Counted from the stretch's first letter, positions 12,252-20,910 are shown. The stretch is DNA of 41,479 nt from Bacteroidales bacterium UBA1182 (GCA_002310015.1 DBYQ01000040.1:1-41479), one strand, 5' to 3'. Made by a program: numbers and translations. Notes: a model not told the origin generated them from the letters alone.

Positions 12252-14899
12252 TGATGAGACTCAAGATAAGACATATTGTTTTCTTGTTTTTGGTATTGTA
12301 TAGTCCGTTGCTGGTGGCACAGACTGATGGCGGGGTGATAGAACAGGAGAATCCCGTGATTCTATATTCGGGAACCCCAAAAAGATATGAAATAGCAGAC
12401 ATAGCCATAACAGGTATAGAAGAGAACAACCATAAGACGTTGCTTAAAATGTCCGGACTTTCAGTAGGTGACCGCTTAACTGTGCCGGGTTCAGATATTA
12501 CTAATGCCATTAAGCGTCTTTGGGGTACTGGTCTTTTTGCCAATATCCAGGTTAAAGCCCTTAAAGTGGTTGGCGATAAAATGTGGCTGGAGGTTTCTTT
12601 GGAACAGAACCCAAAGGTCAAGGAAGTGGTGTTTCATGGAGTCCGTAAGGGTGAAGCCTCGGAACTTGAAGATAAAATCGGATTTTTTGCCGGTAGCCAG
12701 ATTACACAAAATGGTTTGAACCGTTCAGAAAAACTTATTCGCAGTTATTTTGACGAGAAGGGCTTTAAGGATGCCGAGGTGCGCGTACAGCAGCGTTCTG
12801 AGCCTGATGAGGATGGACTTGCGTATGTGGATGTTTACATTGACAAGAAGGAGAAAGTAAAAGTACATACTATTCATTTGGAAGGAAATGAGGTTCTTAC
12901 AGACAATACTGTAAAAAGAATCATGAAAAAGACCAATGAAAAAGGTAAATTACGTGAATTCTTCCGTACCAAGAAATTTGTAAATGAAGAGTATCTTAAT
13001 GATAAGGATAAGATTATTGAGAAATATGGGGAAATGGGTTATCGTGATGCCTATATTGTGTTTGACAGCATAGCGTCCAATCCTATAGACAACACGGTTG
13101 ATATATGGCTGAAAATTGATGAAGGTGAAAAGTATTATTTGAGGAACATAAACTGGATAGGCAATACAGTATATAGCAATGAGCAGCTTTCAGACATGCT
13201 GGGCATGAAAAAAGGTGATGTCTATAACCAGAAGAAGTTGGTTGAGCGTACACATGAAGATGAAGATGCAATAGGCAAGAGATACTATAACAATGGTTAT
13301 GTAATGCTTAAGATCAATCCTGTAGAGACTAACGTTGTAGATGATTCCATAGATTTGGATATACGTATTTTAGAAGGTCCGCAGGCAACTATCAACCGTG
13401 TGATGATACATGGTAATGACCGTGTATATGAGAATGTAGTCCGTCGTGAACTTTACACCCGTCCTGGTGATATTTTCTCATATGATGCTTTTGAACGCTC
13501 ATTCCGTTCTATTGCCAATATGGGGCATTTTGAGCAGACAGCCATTAATCCCGATATTGTTCCGGATGAGTCAAGCGGAACGGTTGATATAGACTGGCAA
13601 TTGGAATCAAAGGGAAATGACCAGATAGAGCTCTCTTTCGGTTGGGGTCAGACAGGCCTGATAGGCCGTGCTTCACTAAAGTTTACCAACTTCAGTATGT
13701 ATAACCTCTTCCACAAGAGTGACAATTACCGTATGTTCTTGCCTCAAGGTGATGGCCAGACGTTGTCTTTCAGTGCACAAACAAACGGTCAATATTACCA
13801 GTCATACAGCATATCTTTCCTGGAACCATGGTTAGGAGGCAAGCGTCCCAATTCTCTTTCAGTGGGTCTGTTCTTCTCCAAACAGACGGATATAAGCAGT
13901 AACTATTATAACTCCGCTTATTACCAGAACTATTACAATTATCTGTATGGTTATGGTAACTATTATGGGAATAACGGTGGATATTATTATAACAACTATG
14001 AGTCTTACTATGATCCCGACAAGTATATTACCATGTTGGGTGCCAGTATAGGATGGGGTAAGCGTCTGCATTGGCCAGATGATTACTTTACTTTCTATAC
14101 AGAGTTATCATACACACGTTACAAACTGAAACAGTGGTCATACTTCCTGATTAATAACGGAACCTGTAACAATATCAACTTAGGATTTACCTTAAGCAGA
14201 AGTTCCACTAATCATCCTATATTTCCAAGTTCCGGTTCAGAATTTTCTGTATCGGTATATTTCACTCCGCCTTATTCTCTCTGGGATGGGAAGGACTATG
14301 AACACCTTGCAACTGACAACACGTCGGCAACCTATCAGCAGGAGTTACAGGATAAGCACAAATGGATAGAGTATAACAAGTGGAAATTCCGTAGCCGTAC
14401 CTATACATCACTTACCAATGGAATAAAAAAACGTCTGGTTCTGATGACACGTTTTGATGTGGGTTTGCTTGGACATTATAATAAGTATAAGAAATCACCT
14501 TTTGAGACATTCTATATGGGAGGTGACGGAATGAGTGGCGGTTCATATACATATGCTACTGAAATTGTGGGTCTGCGAGGATATGACAATGGTTCGCTTA
14601 CACCTTATTCAGACGGTTATGCTTATACCAGGATGTCAGCTGAGTTACGTTATCCGTTCCTGATGGAAAACTCAACCATTATATATGGATTGGCTTTTGT
14701 GGAGGCCGGAAATGCATGGAGCAGCATAGGAAAGTTTAATCCGTTTGATCTAAAACGTTCTGCTGGAGCAGGCGTACGCATAATGCTTCCCATGGTCGGT
14801 CTGATGGGTATTGACTGGGCTTACGGATTTGATCCCATAATGGGTAGCAAGCAGTTTGGAGGCAGTCAGGTGCACTTCATCTTAGGTCAGGAGTTTTAA
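12248..14899 (+). CDS. bamA: Outer-membrane protein assembly factor BamA
   Basis: 883 residues, Omp85 family. It folds and inserts beta-barrel proteins into the outer membrane. A signal peptide (about 1-25) is followed by five POTRA repeats (about 45-430) and a C-terminal 16-strand barrel. The conserved barrel motif LRGY places Arg777 inside the barrel, and the protein ends in Phe as outer-membrane barrels do. A Tyr/Asn/Gly-rich stretch of about 44 residues near 550-593, with 18 tyrosines, interrupts the barrel half and probably forms an extracellular loop. The start overlaps uppS. It is followed by three Skp-type periplasmic chaperone genes that would deliver its substrates. Confidence 0.96.
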   Translation: MMMRLKIRHIVFLFLVLYSPLLVAQTDGGVIEQENPVILYSGTPKRYEIADIAITGIEENNHKTLLKMSGLSVGDRLTVPGSDITNAIKRLWGTGLFANIQVKALKVVGDKMWLEVSLEQNPKVKEVVFHGVRKGEASELEDKIGFFAGSQITQNGLNRSEKLIRSYFDEKGFKDAEVRVQQRSEPDEDGLAYVDVYIDKKEKVKVHTIHLEGNEVLTDNTVKRIMKKTNEKGKLREFFRTKKFVNEEYLNDKDKIIEKYGEMGYRDAYIVFDSIASNPIDNTVDIWLKIDEGEKYYLRNINWIGNTVYSNEQLSDMLGMKKGDVYNQKKLVERTHEDEDAIGKRYYNNGYVMLKINPVETNVVDDSIDLDIRILEGPQATINRVMIHGNDRVYENVVRRELYTRPGDIFSYDAFERSFRSIANMGHFEQTAINPDIVPDESSGTVDIDWQLESKGNDQIELSFGWGQTGLIGRASLKFTNFSMYNLFHKSDNYRMFLPQGDGQTLSFSAQTNGQYYQSYSISFLEPWLGGKRPNSLSVGLFFSKQTDISSNYYNSAYYQNYYNYLYGYGNYYGNNGGYYYNNYESYYDPDKYITMLGASIGWGKRLHWPDDYFTFYTELSYTRYKLKQWSYFLINNGTCNNINLGFTLSRSSTNHPIFPSSGSEFSVSVYFTPPYSLWDGKDYEHLATDNTSATYQQELQDKHKWIEYNKWKFRSRTYTSLTNGIKKRLVLMTRFDVGLLGHYNKYKKSPFETFYMGGDGMSGGSYTYATEIVGLRGYDNGSLTPYSDGYAYTRMSAELRYPFLMENSTIIYGLAFVEAGNAWSSIGKFNPFDLKRSAGAGVRIMLPMVGLMGIDWAYGFDPIMGSKQFGGSQVHFILGQEF

Positions 14900-14941
14900 C
14901 TTGTGCCTGCAATCGGTTATAATATAGAAAAAAGAGATATT

Positions 14942-15457
14942 ATGAAAAAGATGATTTCAATCGCAGCAATGATGCTGTTTTTCTGCATTACCGCAGGTGC
15001 GCAGAAATTTGCCTTGGTAGATATGGAGTACATTCTGAACAGGATTCCCGCATATGAGCGTGCCAATGAACAGCTCAACCAGTTCTCAAAACGTTGGCAG
15101 GCTGAAGTTGAGGCTCTGAACCTTGAGGCTCAGACTTTATACAAGAACTACCAGAATGAGTCCCTATTCCTTTCAGAGGAGCAAAAAGCCAAGAAAGAGG
15201 AAGAGATTGTTGCTAAGGAGAAACAGGCCAGTGAACTTAAACGTCAGTATTTTGGCCCGGACGGTGAACTCTATAAGAAGCAGGAGAGTCTAATGGCTCC
15301 TATTCAGGATGAGATTTATGAAGCAATCAAGCAGATCAGCGAGTCTGACGGCTATCAGGTGGTTGTTGACCGTTCATCGGCCACGAGTATGATCTATGCT
15401 TCTCCCAAGATTGACATAAGCAATGAGGTGCTTAAGAAACTGGGTTATTCAAACTAA
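14942..15457 (+). CDS. OmpH/Skp family periplasmic chaperone, copy 1
   Basis: 171 residues with a signal peptide (MKKMISIAAMMLFFCITAGA). The mature N-terminus QKFALVDMEYILNRIPAYE starts the Skp fold. A long charged coiled coil follows (about 40-110), then the C-terminal strand-forming part (YQVVVDRSSATSMIYASPKI). Skp binds unfolded outer-membrane proteins in the periplasm and hands them to BamA. The start at 14942 is set by the signal peptide; the upstream ATG at 14903 adds a poor leader. It is 42 bases after bamA. Confidence 0.9.
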   Translation: MKKMISIAAMMLFFCITAGAQKFALVDMEYILNRIPAYERANEQLNQFSKRWQAEVEALNLEAQTLYKNYQNESLFLSEEQKAKKEEEIVAKEKQASELKRQYFGPDGELYKKQESLMAPIQDEIYEAIKQISESDGYQVVVDRSSATSMIYASPKIDISNEVLKKLGYSN

Positions 15458-15462
15458 ATGTA

Positions 15463-15470
15463 TATCTTTG
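15463..15470 (+). promoter_or_regulatory. -7 promoter box between Skp copies 1 and 2
   Basis: TATCTTTG matches TAnnTTTG, 40 bases before ATG 15510. It would allow the second and third chaperone genes and murI to be transcribed independently of the long upstream operon. Confidence 0.6.
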
Positions 15471-15509
15471 TACTTAATACACGTAATAAGGATTTATAAT
15501 ACAATCAAT

Positions 15510-16013
15510 ATGAAAAAGATTATTATCATCGCACTGATGGCAGTATTGCCTTTTGGCGCATTCGCACAGAAATTCGGACATATCAACTCATCAGATATCA
15601 TTCCTGTCATGAGTGAATATAAGGCTGCACAGGCTGAAATGGAGGAGTTGATTAAGCAGTATCAGGAAGAACTGAACTATATGCAGACCGAATATGAGAA
15701 AAAGTATGAGGATTACATGAAGAATCGCGAGACTCTTCCTGCAAGCATCCGTGAACGTCGTGAACAGGAACTCATGGAAAGTCAGCAGAAGATGCAGCAG
15801 TACTATAATGACTGCGAGGTAAATAAGACTCAGAAAGAAAACCAGCTTATGGGTGCCATTGAGGACAAGGTTCTCAAAGCTATTCAGGCCGTAGGTGAGG
15901 AAGGAGGATACGTTTGCATCTTCAATATTGCTGGTGGGGTGGTTCCTTTTGTAAGTTCTACTCTTACCACTGATGTTACAGAAGCTGTAAAGGCTAAACT
16001 GGGCATTAAATAA
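15510..16013 (+). CDS. OmpH/Skp family periplasmic chaperone, copy 2
   Basis: 167 residues: signal peptide MKKIIIIALMAVLPFGAFAQ, mature start KFGHINSSDIIPVMSEY. The acidic and glutamine-rich coiled coil at about 45-115 is the Skp tentacle, and the end EAVKAKLGIK is typical. It is a diverged paralogue of the genes on both sides. It has its own -7 box at 15463. The frame extends upstream into the previous gene, but the signal peptide fixes the start. Confidence 0.9.
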   Translation: MKKIIIIALMAVLPFGAFAQKFGHINSSDIIPVMSEYKAAQAEMEELIKQYQEELNYMQTEYEKKYEDYMKNRETLPASIRERREQELMESQQKMQQYYNDCEVNKTQKENQLMGAIEDKVLKAIQAVGEEGGYVCIFNIAGGVVPFVSSTLTTDVTEAVKAKLGIK

Positions 16014-16032
16014 TTTGTGTTCAACATATCAG

Positions 16033-16065
16033 TAAGGGGAACCGGCGTAAGCCCGATTCCCTTTA
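16033..16065 (+). terminator. Imperfect hairpin between Skp copies 2 and 3
   Basis: Arms TAAGGGGAACCGGC and GCCCGATTCCCTTTA pair with two mismatches around a GTAA loop. The following TTTATTGG tract is short, so it could be a weak terminator or attenuator that lowers expression of the third chaperone gene and murI. Confidence 0.4.
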
Positions 16066-16089
16066 TTGGTTATAACAAACTTACCAAAT

Positions 16090-16671
16090 ATGAAAACCCT
16101 ACGAACCTTACTAACCGTATTTGTTTTATCCGTATGTTTTGTTGCATCTGCTCAGGATGGAATGTTCGGCTATATAGATTTCAATAATACTTTGAAACTT
16201 ATGCCGGATTATATGGATGCTGAGTTGAAACTTAAAAAGATACAGTCTGAATACCGTGATGAGATAGAGCGCTCCAAGCGTGAATTTGAAAGACAATATA
16301 TAAACTTCATATTGGAACAGGATCATCTGTCGCCTTCAATTGTTGCCAAGCGTCAGAAAGAGTTGCAACTTATAATGGATAACAATGTACAGTTCAGGGA
16401 TAATGTCCAGTCTGAACTTGAATCAAAGCGTGACAGCCTTTTGAATCCAATAAAATTAAAATTATTGAATGTAATTTCAGAGGTATGTACAGAAAAAGGG
16501 TTGGATTATGTAATAGATACTGGAGCAGGAGCTTTCTTATCCATTAATCAGACCCGTGGAGTAGATATTTCAGTTCCTGTATATGGTCGGGTAGGGATTG
16601 AGAAACTGTCGGAAAGGCTGAATGAATCAAGCCAACCTATGGTTAATTCTATAATACAGGACGCAAAATAA
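16090..16671 (+). CDS. OmpH/Skp family periplasmic chaperone, copy 3
   Basis: 193 residues with signal peptide MKTLRTLLTVFVLSVCFVAS-AQ. The mature N-terminus (GMFGYIDFNNTLKLMPDYMD) keeps the Skp start pattern. The coiled coil runs over about 45-115, then LDYVIDTGAGAFLSINQTRG. It carries a C-terminal extension of about 30 residues not present in copies 1 and 2 (GIEKLSERLNESSQPMVNSI). It is the most diverged of the three. Seven bases separate it from murI, so they share a transcript. Confidence 0.88.
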   Translation: MKTLRTLLTVFVLSVCFVASAQDGMFGYIDFNNTLKLMPDYMDAELKLKKIQSEYRDEIERSKREFERQYINFILEQDHLSPSIVAKRQKELQLIMDNNVQFRDNVQSELESKRDSLLNPIKLKLLNVISEVCTEKGLDYVIDTGAGAFLSINQTRGVDISVPVYGRVGIEKLSERLNESSQPMVNSIIQDAK

Positions 16672-16678
16672 TATATTA

Positions 16679-17521
16679 ATGAACAAGATTGTTTTGCCAA
16701 AAAAATCCGGTTCCATCGGTGTTTTTGATTCAGGTTATGGAGGTTTGACCATACTGAAGCATATTCGCAGTGTGATGCCTGAGTATGATTTCATGTATTT
16801 GGGTGATAATGCCAGAACTCCGTATGGAACACGTTCATTCCAGGTTGTGTATGAATTCACACTCCAGTGTGTAATTAAACTGTTTGAAATGGGATGCAAT
16901 CTTGTTGTTTTGGCTTGTAATACGGCTTCGGCCAAGGCTCTTAGAACAATACAACAGATTGATTTGCCCCGTCTTGATGCTACTCGCAGAGTCTTGGGTA
17001 TTATCCGTCCTACTGTTGAATCCATCGGCGATTTGACCGCAACACGTCATGTGGGACTGTTGGCTACGCCAGGAACAGTAAAGTCACTGTCTTATCCGCT
17101 TGAAATAAATAAACTGTTTCCGGACATTACGGTCACTGGAGAATCATGTCCAATTTGGGTCCCGTTGGTGGAAACCGGCGAGTCAGAATCAGAAGGTGCT
17201 GATTATTTCATAAAGCGTCATGTGGATAATCTGCTTGCCAAGGATAGCCGGATTGATACCATTATTTTAGGTTGTACCCACTATCCATTATTGTTTGAAA
17301 AAATCAGGAAATATGTTCCTGAGGGTATAAAGATAGTTTCTCAGGGAGAATATGTTGCTGCATCTCTCAAGGATTATTTGAAACGTCATCCTGAGATGGA
17401 TATACGTTGTACAAAAGGAGGTTCCTGCAGATATTACACAACAGAATCAGTTGAGACATTCCTTCCCAATGCTTCCATCTTTCTGAACTCAGTTGTTGAG
17501 GCTGAATCTTTATCCCTCTGA
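16679..17521 (+). CDS. murI: Glutamate racemase
   Basis: 280 residues. It converts L- to D-glutamate for peptidoglycan. The two catalytic cysteines are visible: Cys80 in LACNTASAKA and Cys199 in ILGCTHYPLL. The N-terminal IGVFDSGYGGLT motif and YLGDNARTPYG are typical. It is cytoplasmic. It is the last gene of the envelope operon; its end overlaps the convergent permease gene by 12 bases, with no terminator hairpin seen between them. Confidence 0.97.
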   Translation: MNKIVLPKKSGSIGVFDSGYGGLTILKHIRSVMPEYDFMYLGDNARTPYGTRSFQVVYEFTLQCVIKLFEMGCNLVVLACNTASAKALRTIQQIDLPRLDATRRVLGIIRPTVESIGDLTATRHVGLLATPGTVKSLSYPLEINKLFPDITVTGESCPIWVPLVETGESESEGADYFIKRHVDNLLAKDSRIDTIILGCTHYPLLFEKIRKYVPEGIKIVSQGEYVAASLKDYLKRHPEMDIRCTKGGSCRYYTTESVETFLPNASIFLNSVVEAESLSL

Positions 17522-18745
17522 CTTTCTTATAAAACGGCGTGCTATAGGCCCTATTGGACGTACTGAAAGGAAACTTACCACAAGGACAGTTATTAATACC
17601 AGAATAATGTCCTTTATCTGTATGCTTACAGGATAGGCGTCAACAATGAAACTTCCCTGTGATCCCAGAGAGATGAATCCGTATTTCTGTTGGAGAAACA
17701 CTGCTATAACACCCAGAATAAGGCCTGAAACAGCCCCTATCAGTGAAATGAGCACTCCGTTGGTGATAAATATTCTCTCTAAGGTTTTTCTGGTAGCCCC
17801 CATGCTTTCCAGCAATGCTGCATCCTGTTGTTTTTCAACTATAAGCATTATCAGTGAGCCTATTATGTTAAAGCATGCTATGAGCAAGATAAATGTCAGG
17901 AACAGGTAGGATATGAATTTTTCCAGTTTGAATACCTTGAATACATCCTGTTGTTGCCGGATTCTGTCCTGTACCTCAAAATCCGGGCCGAGTATAGCTT
18001 TAATGTCCCGTATTGCTTTCCTTAGGGAAACACCATCTATGGCCTTTATCTCTAATGCAGAGGCTTCATTCTCGCGGTCAGTAAGCTGTTGTGCCAGTTC
18101 CAGGGATATAATGACATAGTTATCATCATATTTCTCCTGTTCAACCCTGAAAATCACACCTGGTGAAAAAATTTTTGCCTGATTGAATGAGGTACTTGGA
18201 TTTGTGATACTTACCTGTCCCTCTTTCTTGGGTACATAAAGTTGGAGAGGATATGATGGGTTAGTCCCGCAGTTTAATTTGTTCATAATCCCCGCGCCCA
18301 TGATTCCATAGTTACACACTTCATCCTGAAGCATGAATATTCCGTTTCCCTTAAGCAGGTTCTCTATGTTAACCAGATCATGGTAGGAATCTTGAACGCC
18401 CTTTATCATAACAATCTCTTGCTTGCTCTTGAAACTTATAAGAGCCTGTTCCTCAAGAGTGAAAGTGCTCACCTCAATATAATCAAGAGAAGTGACTTTG
18501 AGAATACGTTCATCATCCATTTTGAAGAATTTCCTGCCTATGGGAACTACTTTTATTTCAGGGTCAAAATCCTTGAAGAGAGATTCCACCAGGTTATGGA
18601 ACCCGTTGAATACGGAAAGGGTACAGATAAGGGCAAAAGAGGCAAGCATGATTCCTGCCACGGATATGGCAGATATCACGTTAATGACGTTGTGACTCTT
18701 TTTTGCAAAGAGATATCGGCGGGCTATGAAGAACGGAAAGTTCAC
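17510..18745 (-). CDS. LolC/LolE-type lipoprotein-releasing ABC permease (FtsX family)
   Basis: 411 residues. The N-terminal motif FPFFIARRYLFAKKSHNVIN precedes a first membrane helix (about 22-47). A periplasmic MacB-like domain (about 50-270) follows, then three C-terminal helices of the FtsX domain (about 280-400) containing the coupling region KQQDAALLESMGATRKTLER. In the Lol system such permeases release lipoproteins from the inner membrane; the ATPase LolD is not in this window. In Bacteroidetes one such protein often stands for both LolC and LolE. It follows rbfA with a four-base overlap. Confidence 0.85.
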   Translation of the reverse strand: MNFPFFIARRYLFAKKSHNVINVISAISVAGIMLASFALICTLSVFNGFHNLVESLFKDFDPEIKVVPIGRKFFKMDDERILKVTSLDYIEVSTFTLEEQALISFKSKQEIVMIKGVQDSYHDLVNIENLLKGNGIFMLQDEVCNYGIMGAGIMNKLNCGTNPSYPLQLYVPKKEGQVSITNPSTSFNQAKIFSPGVIFRVEQEKYDDNYVIISLELAQQLTDRENEASALEIKAIDGVSLRKAIRDIKAILGPDFEVQDRIRQQQDVFKVFKLEKFISYLFLTFILLIACFNIIGSLIMLIVEKQQDAALLESMGATRKTLERIFITNGVLISLIGAVSGLILGVIAVFLQQKYGFISLGSQGSFIVDAYPVSIQIKDIILVLITVLVVSFLSVRPIGPIARRFIRKSEG

Positions 18746-19077
18746 TTTTTAAGCAGTTCGTCTATGTGGGCCATGTAATCAATGGTCTTGTCCAGGAAGA
18801 AACGCAATTCCGGAATTATGCGGAGCTGATGTCTTACCCTCTGTCCAAAATCATAGCGTATATCCTTGACGTTGTCATTGATGTTCTTTACTGTCTCTTC
18901 TCCTTTTTCAGAAGGGAATATGCTCAGATAGACGCTGGCTATACTCAAGTCACTGCTTATCTTAACCTCACTGACGGTTATCATCAGTCCCTTGGTAAGC
19001 TTGGTCTGATAAAGGAACAATTCACTAAGCTCCTTCTGTATGAGCCGTGCTATTTTCTGTTGTCTAGTACTATCCAT
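18742..19077 (-). CDS. rbfA: Ribosome-binding factor A
   Basis: 111 residues of the RbfA family, which assists late maturation of the 30S subunit and binds near the 5' end of 16S rRNA. The N-terminal RQQKIARLIQKELSELF and the KH-like core (ITVSEVKISSDLSIASVYLS, then RHQLRIIPELRFFLDKTIDY) are clear. Its stop overlaps the permease start by four bases, and it follows the O-methyltransferase gene by 16 bases, so the three are one transcription unit. Confidence 0.95.
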   Translation of the reverse strand: MDSTRQQKIARLIQKELSELFLYQTKLTKGLMITVSEVKISSDLSIASVYLSIFPSEKGEETVKNINDNVKDIRYDFGQRVRHQLRIIPELRFFLDKTIDYMAHIDELLKK

Positions 19078-19093
19078 ATCTCTATTTCAATTC

Positions 19094-19768
19094 TCAATTC
19101 TCATTTTTCCTCCGTATGATCGTCAGTCCGTCCCTGATAGGAACCATCGCCACTTCAACCCGTGTATCTGCCGCCACCATATCATTAAAATTCATTACTG
19201 CTACAGTCTGCGGGTCTGAGTCATATGCGGAATCGACCACGTGTCCGTCCCAAAGGGTGTTATCGGCTATCATATATCCTCCGGGTTTGAGGTAGTCCAG
19301 CAGAACGTTATAGTAGTCAGGATACTCCCTTTTCTCTCCGTCAAGGAATATAAGATCAAACATCAACCCCAGTTCAGGAACAACTTTAAGGGCGTCACCA
19401 ATGTGCAGGAAGATATGGTTTCTGAAAGGTGATTTTTGAAACTCTTTTGTTATAAAATCCTCCAATTCATCGTCAATTTCGATAGTATGGACCACTCCGT
19501 CAGTCTCCAATCCTTCAGCTATGCAGAGCGTTGCGTATCCGGTGAAAGTGCCTACTTCCAATACAATCTTTGGCTTGATCATGCTTACCAGCATTTTCAG
19601 AAGCCGCCCTTGTATATGACCTGATGCCATGCGGGGGTTGAGCATCTTCAGGTTAGTCTCCCTGTAGAGATTGCGTAACTGTGGGCTTTCAGCATCTATG
19701 TGTGCCGAAATGTACTCTTCAAGAGCATCCTCTCCCGTATATCCGATTCCTTGTCCGGATGTAGTCAT
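19094..19768 (-). CDS. Class I O-methyltransferase (caffeoyl-CoA OMT-like)
   Basis: 224 residues. The SAM-binding motif VLEVGTFTGYATLC is at 69-82, followed by HTIEIDDELE, FDLIFLDGEKREYPDYY and metal-binding-type IADNTLWDGHV. This is the cation-dependent family 3 O-methyltransferase pattern. The substrate is unknown; bacterial members act on catechol-like compounds or on unidentified small molecules. ATG 19768 is chosen because a promoter box at 19806-19813 starts transcription about at the alternative ATG 19801. It is the first gene of the unit with rbfA and the permease. Confidence 0.87.
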   Translation of the reverse strand: MTTSGQGIGYTGEDALEEYISAHIDAESPQLRNLYRETNLKMLNPRMASGHIQGRLLKMLVSMIKPKIVLEVGTFTGYATLCIAEGLETDGVVHTIEIDDELEDFITKEFQKSPFRNHIFLHIGDALKVVPELGLMFDLIFLDGEKREYPDYYNVLLDYLKPGGYMIADNTLWDGHVVDSAYDSDPQTVAVMNFNDMVAADTRVEVAMVPIRDGLTIIRRKNEN

Positions 19769-19776
19769 ATTTTTGT

Positions 19777-19784
19777 TATCTTTG
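19777..19784 (+). promoter_or_regulatory. -7 promoter box for xerD
   Basis: TATCTTTG matches TAnnTTTG, 48 bases before the xerD ATG. It lies in the 5' leader of the divergent O-methyltransferase gene. Confidence 0.6.
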
Positions 19785-19805
19785 GGGCGTGCCGCCTTCA
19801 AACTG

Positions 19806-19813
19806 CAAAGTTA
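19806..19813 (-). promoter_or_regulatory. -7 promoter box for the O-methyltransferase-rbfA unit
   Basis: TAACTTTG on the minus strand, about 38 bases before ATG 19768. It lies downstream of the xerD -7 box, so the two promoters point toward each other before the transcripts diverge. Confidence 0.6.
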
Positions 19814-19831
19814 ATCGGTTTTTCTGAGAAT

Positions 19832-20758
19832 ATGAAAACAGGACAGGATCAACAGCCTACCGGTGTACATGAAGCAATGCTGAAACGTTACCGTCAGTAT
19901 CTGCTTCTGGAGAAATCGCTGTCATCCAATACGTTGGAGGCATATATGGATGATGCTTCCAAACTATTGGCATATATGGATGATTGCGGTATTGACTTGA
20001 CAGATGTCACTCTTGATGACCTGCACGGATTTGCTGCCGCCATGGGTGATCTGGGCATTGCTCCACGTTCTCAGGCCCGGATAATATCGGGTATTAAGTC
20101 TCTGTTCAGGTTCCTTGTCCTTGACGGATACAGACAGGATGATCCAAGTGAGTTGCTTGAGGCTCCCAAGATAGGCCGTCATTTGCCCGATGTACTCTCA
20201 GTTGATGAGATAGACAGAATAATAAAACAAATTGATCTTTCCTCACGTGAAGGACAGCGCAACAGGGCTATGATAGAGACTATGTACAGTTGCGGCCTGC
20301 GTGTATCAGAATTATGTTCACTCAAGATGGAGGATCTCTTTCTTGATGAAGGATTCATAAGGGTTACCGGAAAGGGTAGCAAGCAACGCCTTGTACCCAT
20401 ATCTGACAGAGCCATCCATGAGATAAGAAACTATCTTTCAGACCGCTGTCATGTTGATATCAAACCGGGTGCAGAGGCTTTTCTTTTCCTGAGTCTGCGC
20501 AGGGGCAGGCCGCTGTCACGAATCATGGTTTTTGATATAGTGAAAGAGTTTACTGCCAAAGCAGAAATAAACAAGACTGTCAGCCCTCATACATTCCGTC
20601 ACTCTTTTGCCACACATCTGCTTGAAGGCGGGGCCAATTTGCGTGCCATACAGTGTATGTTGGGACATGAAAAAATATCCACAACAGAGATATACACGCA
20701 CATAGATCGCAATCGCTTACGTGAAGAAATAGTGTCACATCATCCCAGAAATCTGTAA
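19832..20758 (+). CDS. xerD: Tyrosine recombinase XerD
   Basis: 308 residues, the standard Xer length. With XerC it resolves chromosome dimers at dif. The catalytic set is complete: Arg157 (SCGLRVSEL), Lys181 (VTGKGSKQR), His253 and Arg256 (SPHTFRHSF), His279 (MLGHE), Tyr288 nucleophile (TTEIYTHI). An N-terminal SAM-like core-binding domain covers about 15-105. The start at 19832 is fixed by the promoter at 19777 and family length; the longer frame runs into the divergent gene. XerD rather than XerC is inferred from the EKSLSSNTLEAY N-terminus and from the second recombinase at 40189 having the XerC context. Confidence 0.92.
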   Translation: MKTGQDQQPTGVHEAMLKRYRQYLLLEKSLSSNTLEAYMDDASKLLAYMDDCGIDLTDVTLDDLHGFAAAMGDLGIAPRSQARIISGIKSLFRFLVLDGYRQDDPSELLEAPKIGRHLPDVLSVDEIDRIIKQIDLSSREGQRNRAMIETMYSCGLRVSELCSLKMEDLFLDEGFIRVTGKGSKQRLVPISDRAIHEIRNYLSDRCHVDIKPGAEAFLFLSLRRGRPLSRIMVFDIVKEFTAKAEINKTVSPHTFRHSFATHLLEGGANLRAIQCMLGHEKISTTEIYTHIDRNRLREEIVSHHPRNL

Positions 20759-20760
20759 AA

Positions 20761-20791
20761 TTTTCACTTTTGGTTGGTTTTTTTGTGAAAA
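20761..20791 (+). terminator. Weak hairpin after xerD
   Basis: TTTTCAC (20761-20767) pairs with GTGAAAA (20785-20791), followed by a CTCTTTTT tract. The stem is only 7 bp with a long T-rich loop, so its terminator function is uncertain. Confidence 0.35.
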
Positions 20792-20826
20792 ACGGCTCTT
20801 TTTAAAAAAATACCATGTTCAGGCCA

Positions 20827-20856
20827 TTGTATGTGCTATTCTTTTTTGTAGTTTTG
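20827..20856 (+). promoter_or_regulatory. Promoter for the TPR lipoprotein and dprA
   Basis: TTG (20827-20829), a 19-base spacer, then TAGTTTTG (20849-20856): full Bacteroidetes -33/-7 spacing. Confidence 0.75.
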
Positions 20857-20910
20857 TGCACTTATGGATTATAGGCAAAAATGTTTAACCAACAAATAAT
20901 AACAAAAGTT

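Noticed and set aside
13859..14071. Tyr-rich stretch of bamA as a sign of frameshift
   Set aside because: The frame continues on both sides into normal barrel strands and the C-terminal Phe, so it is an insertion in a loop, not a disrupted gene.
19832..20758. Integrase of a mobile element
   Set aside because: Standard Xer length and catalytic layout in a core-gene context, with no attachment repeats or cargo genes nearby. The same reasoning applies to the recombinase at 40189-41076.
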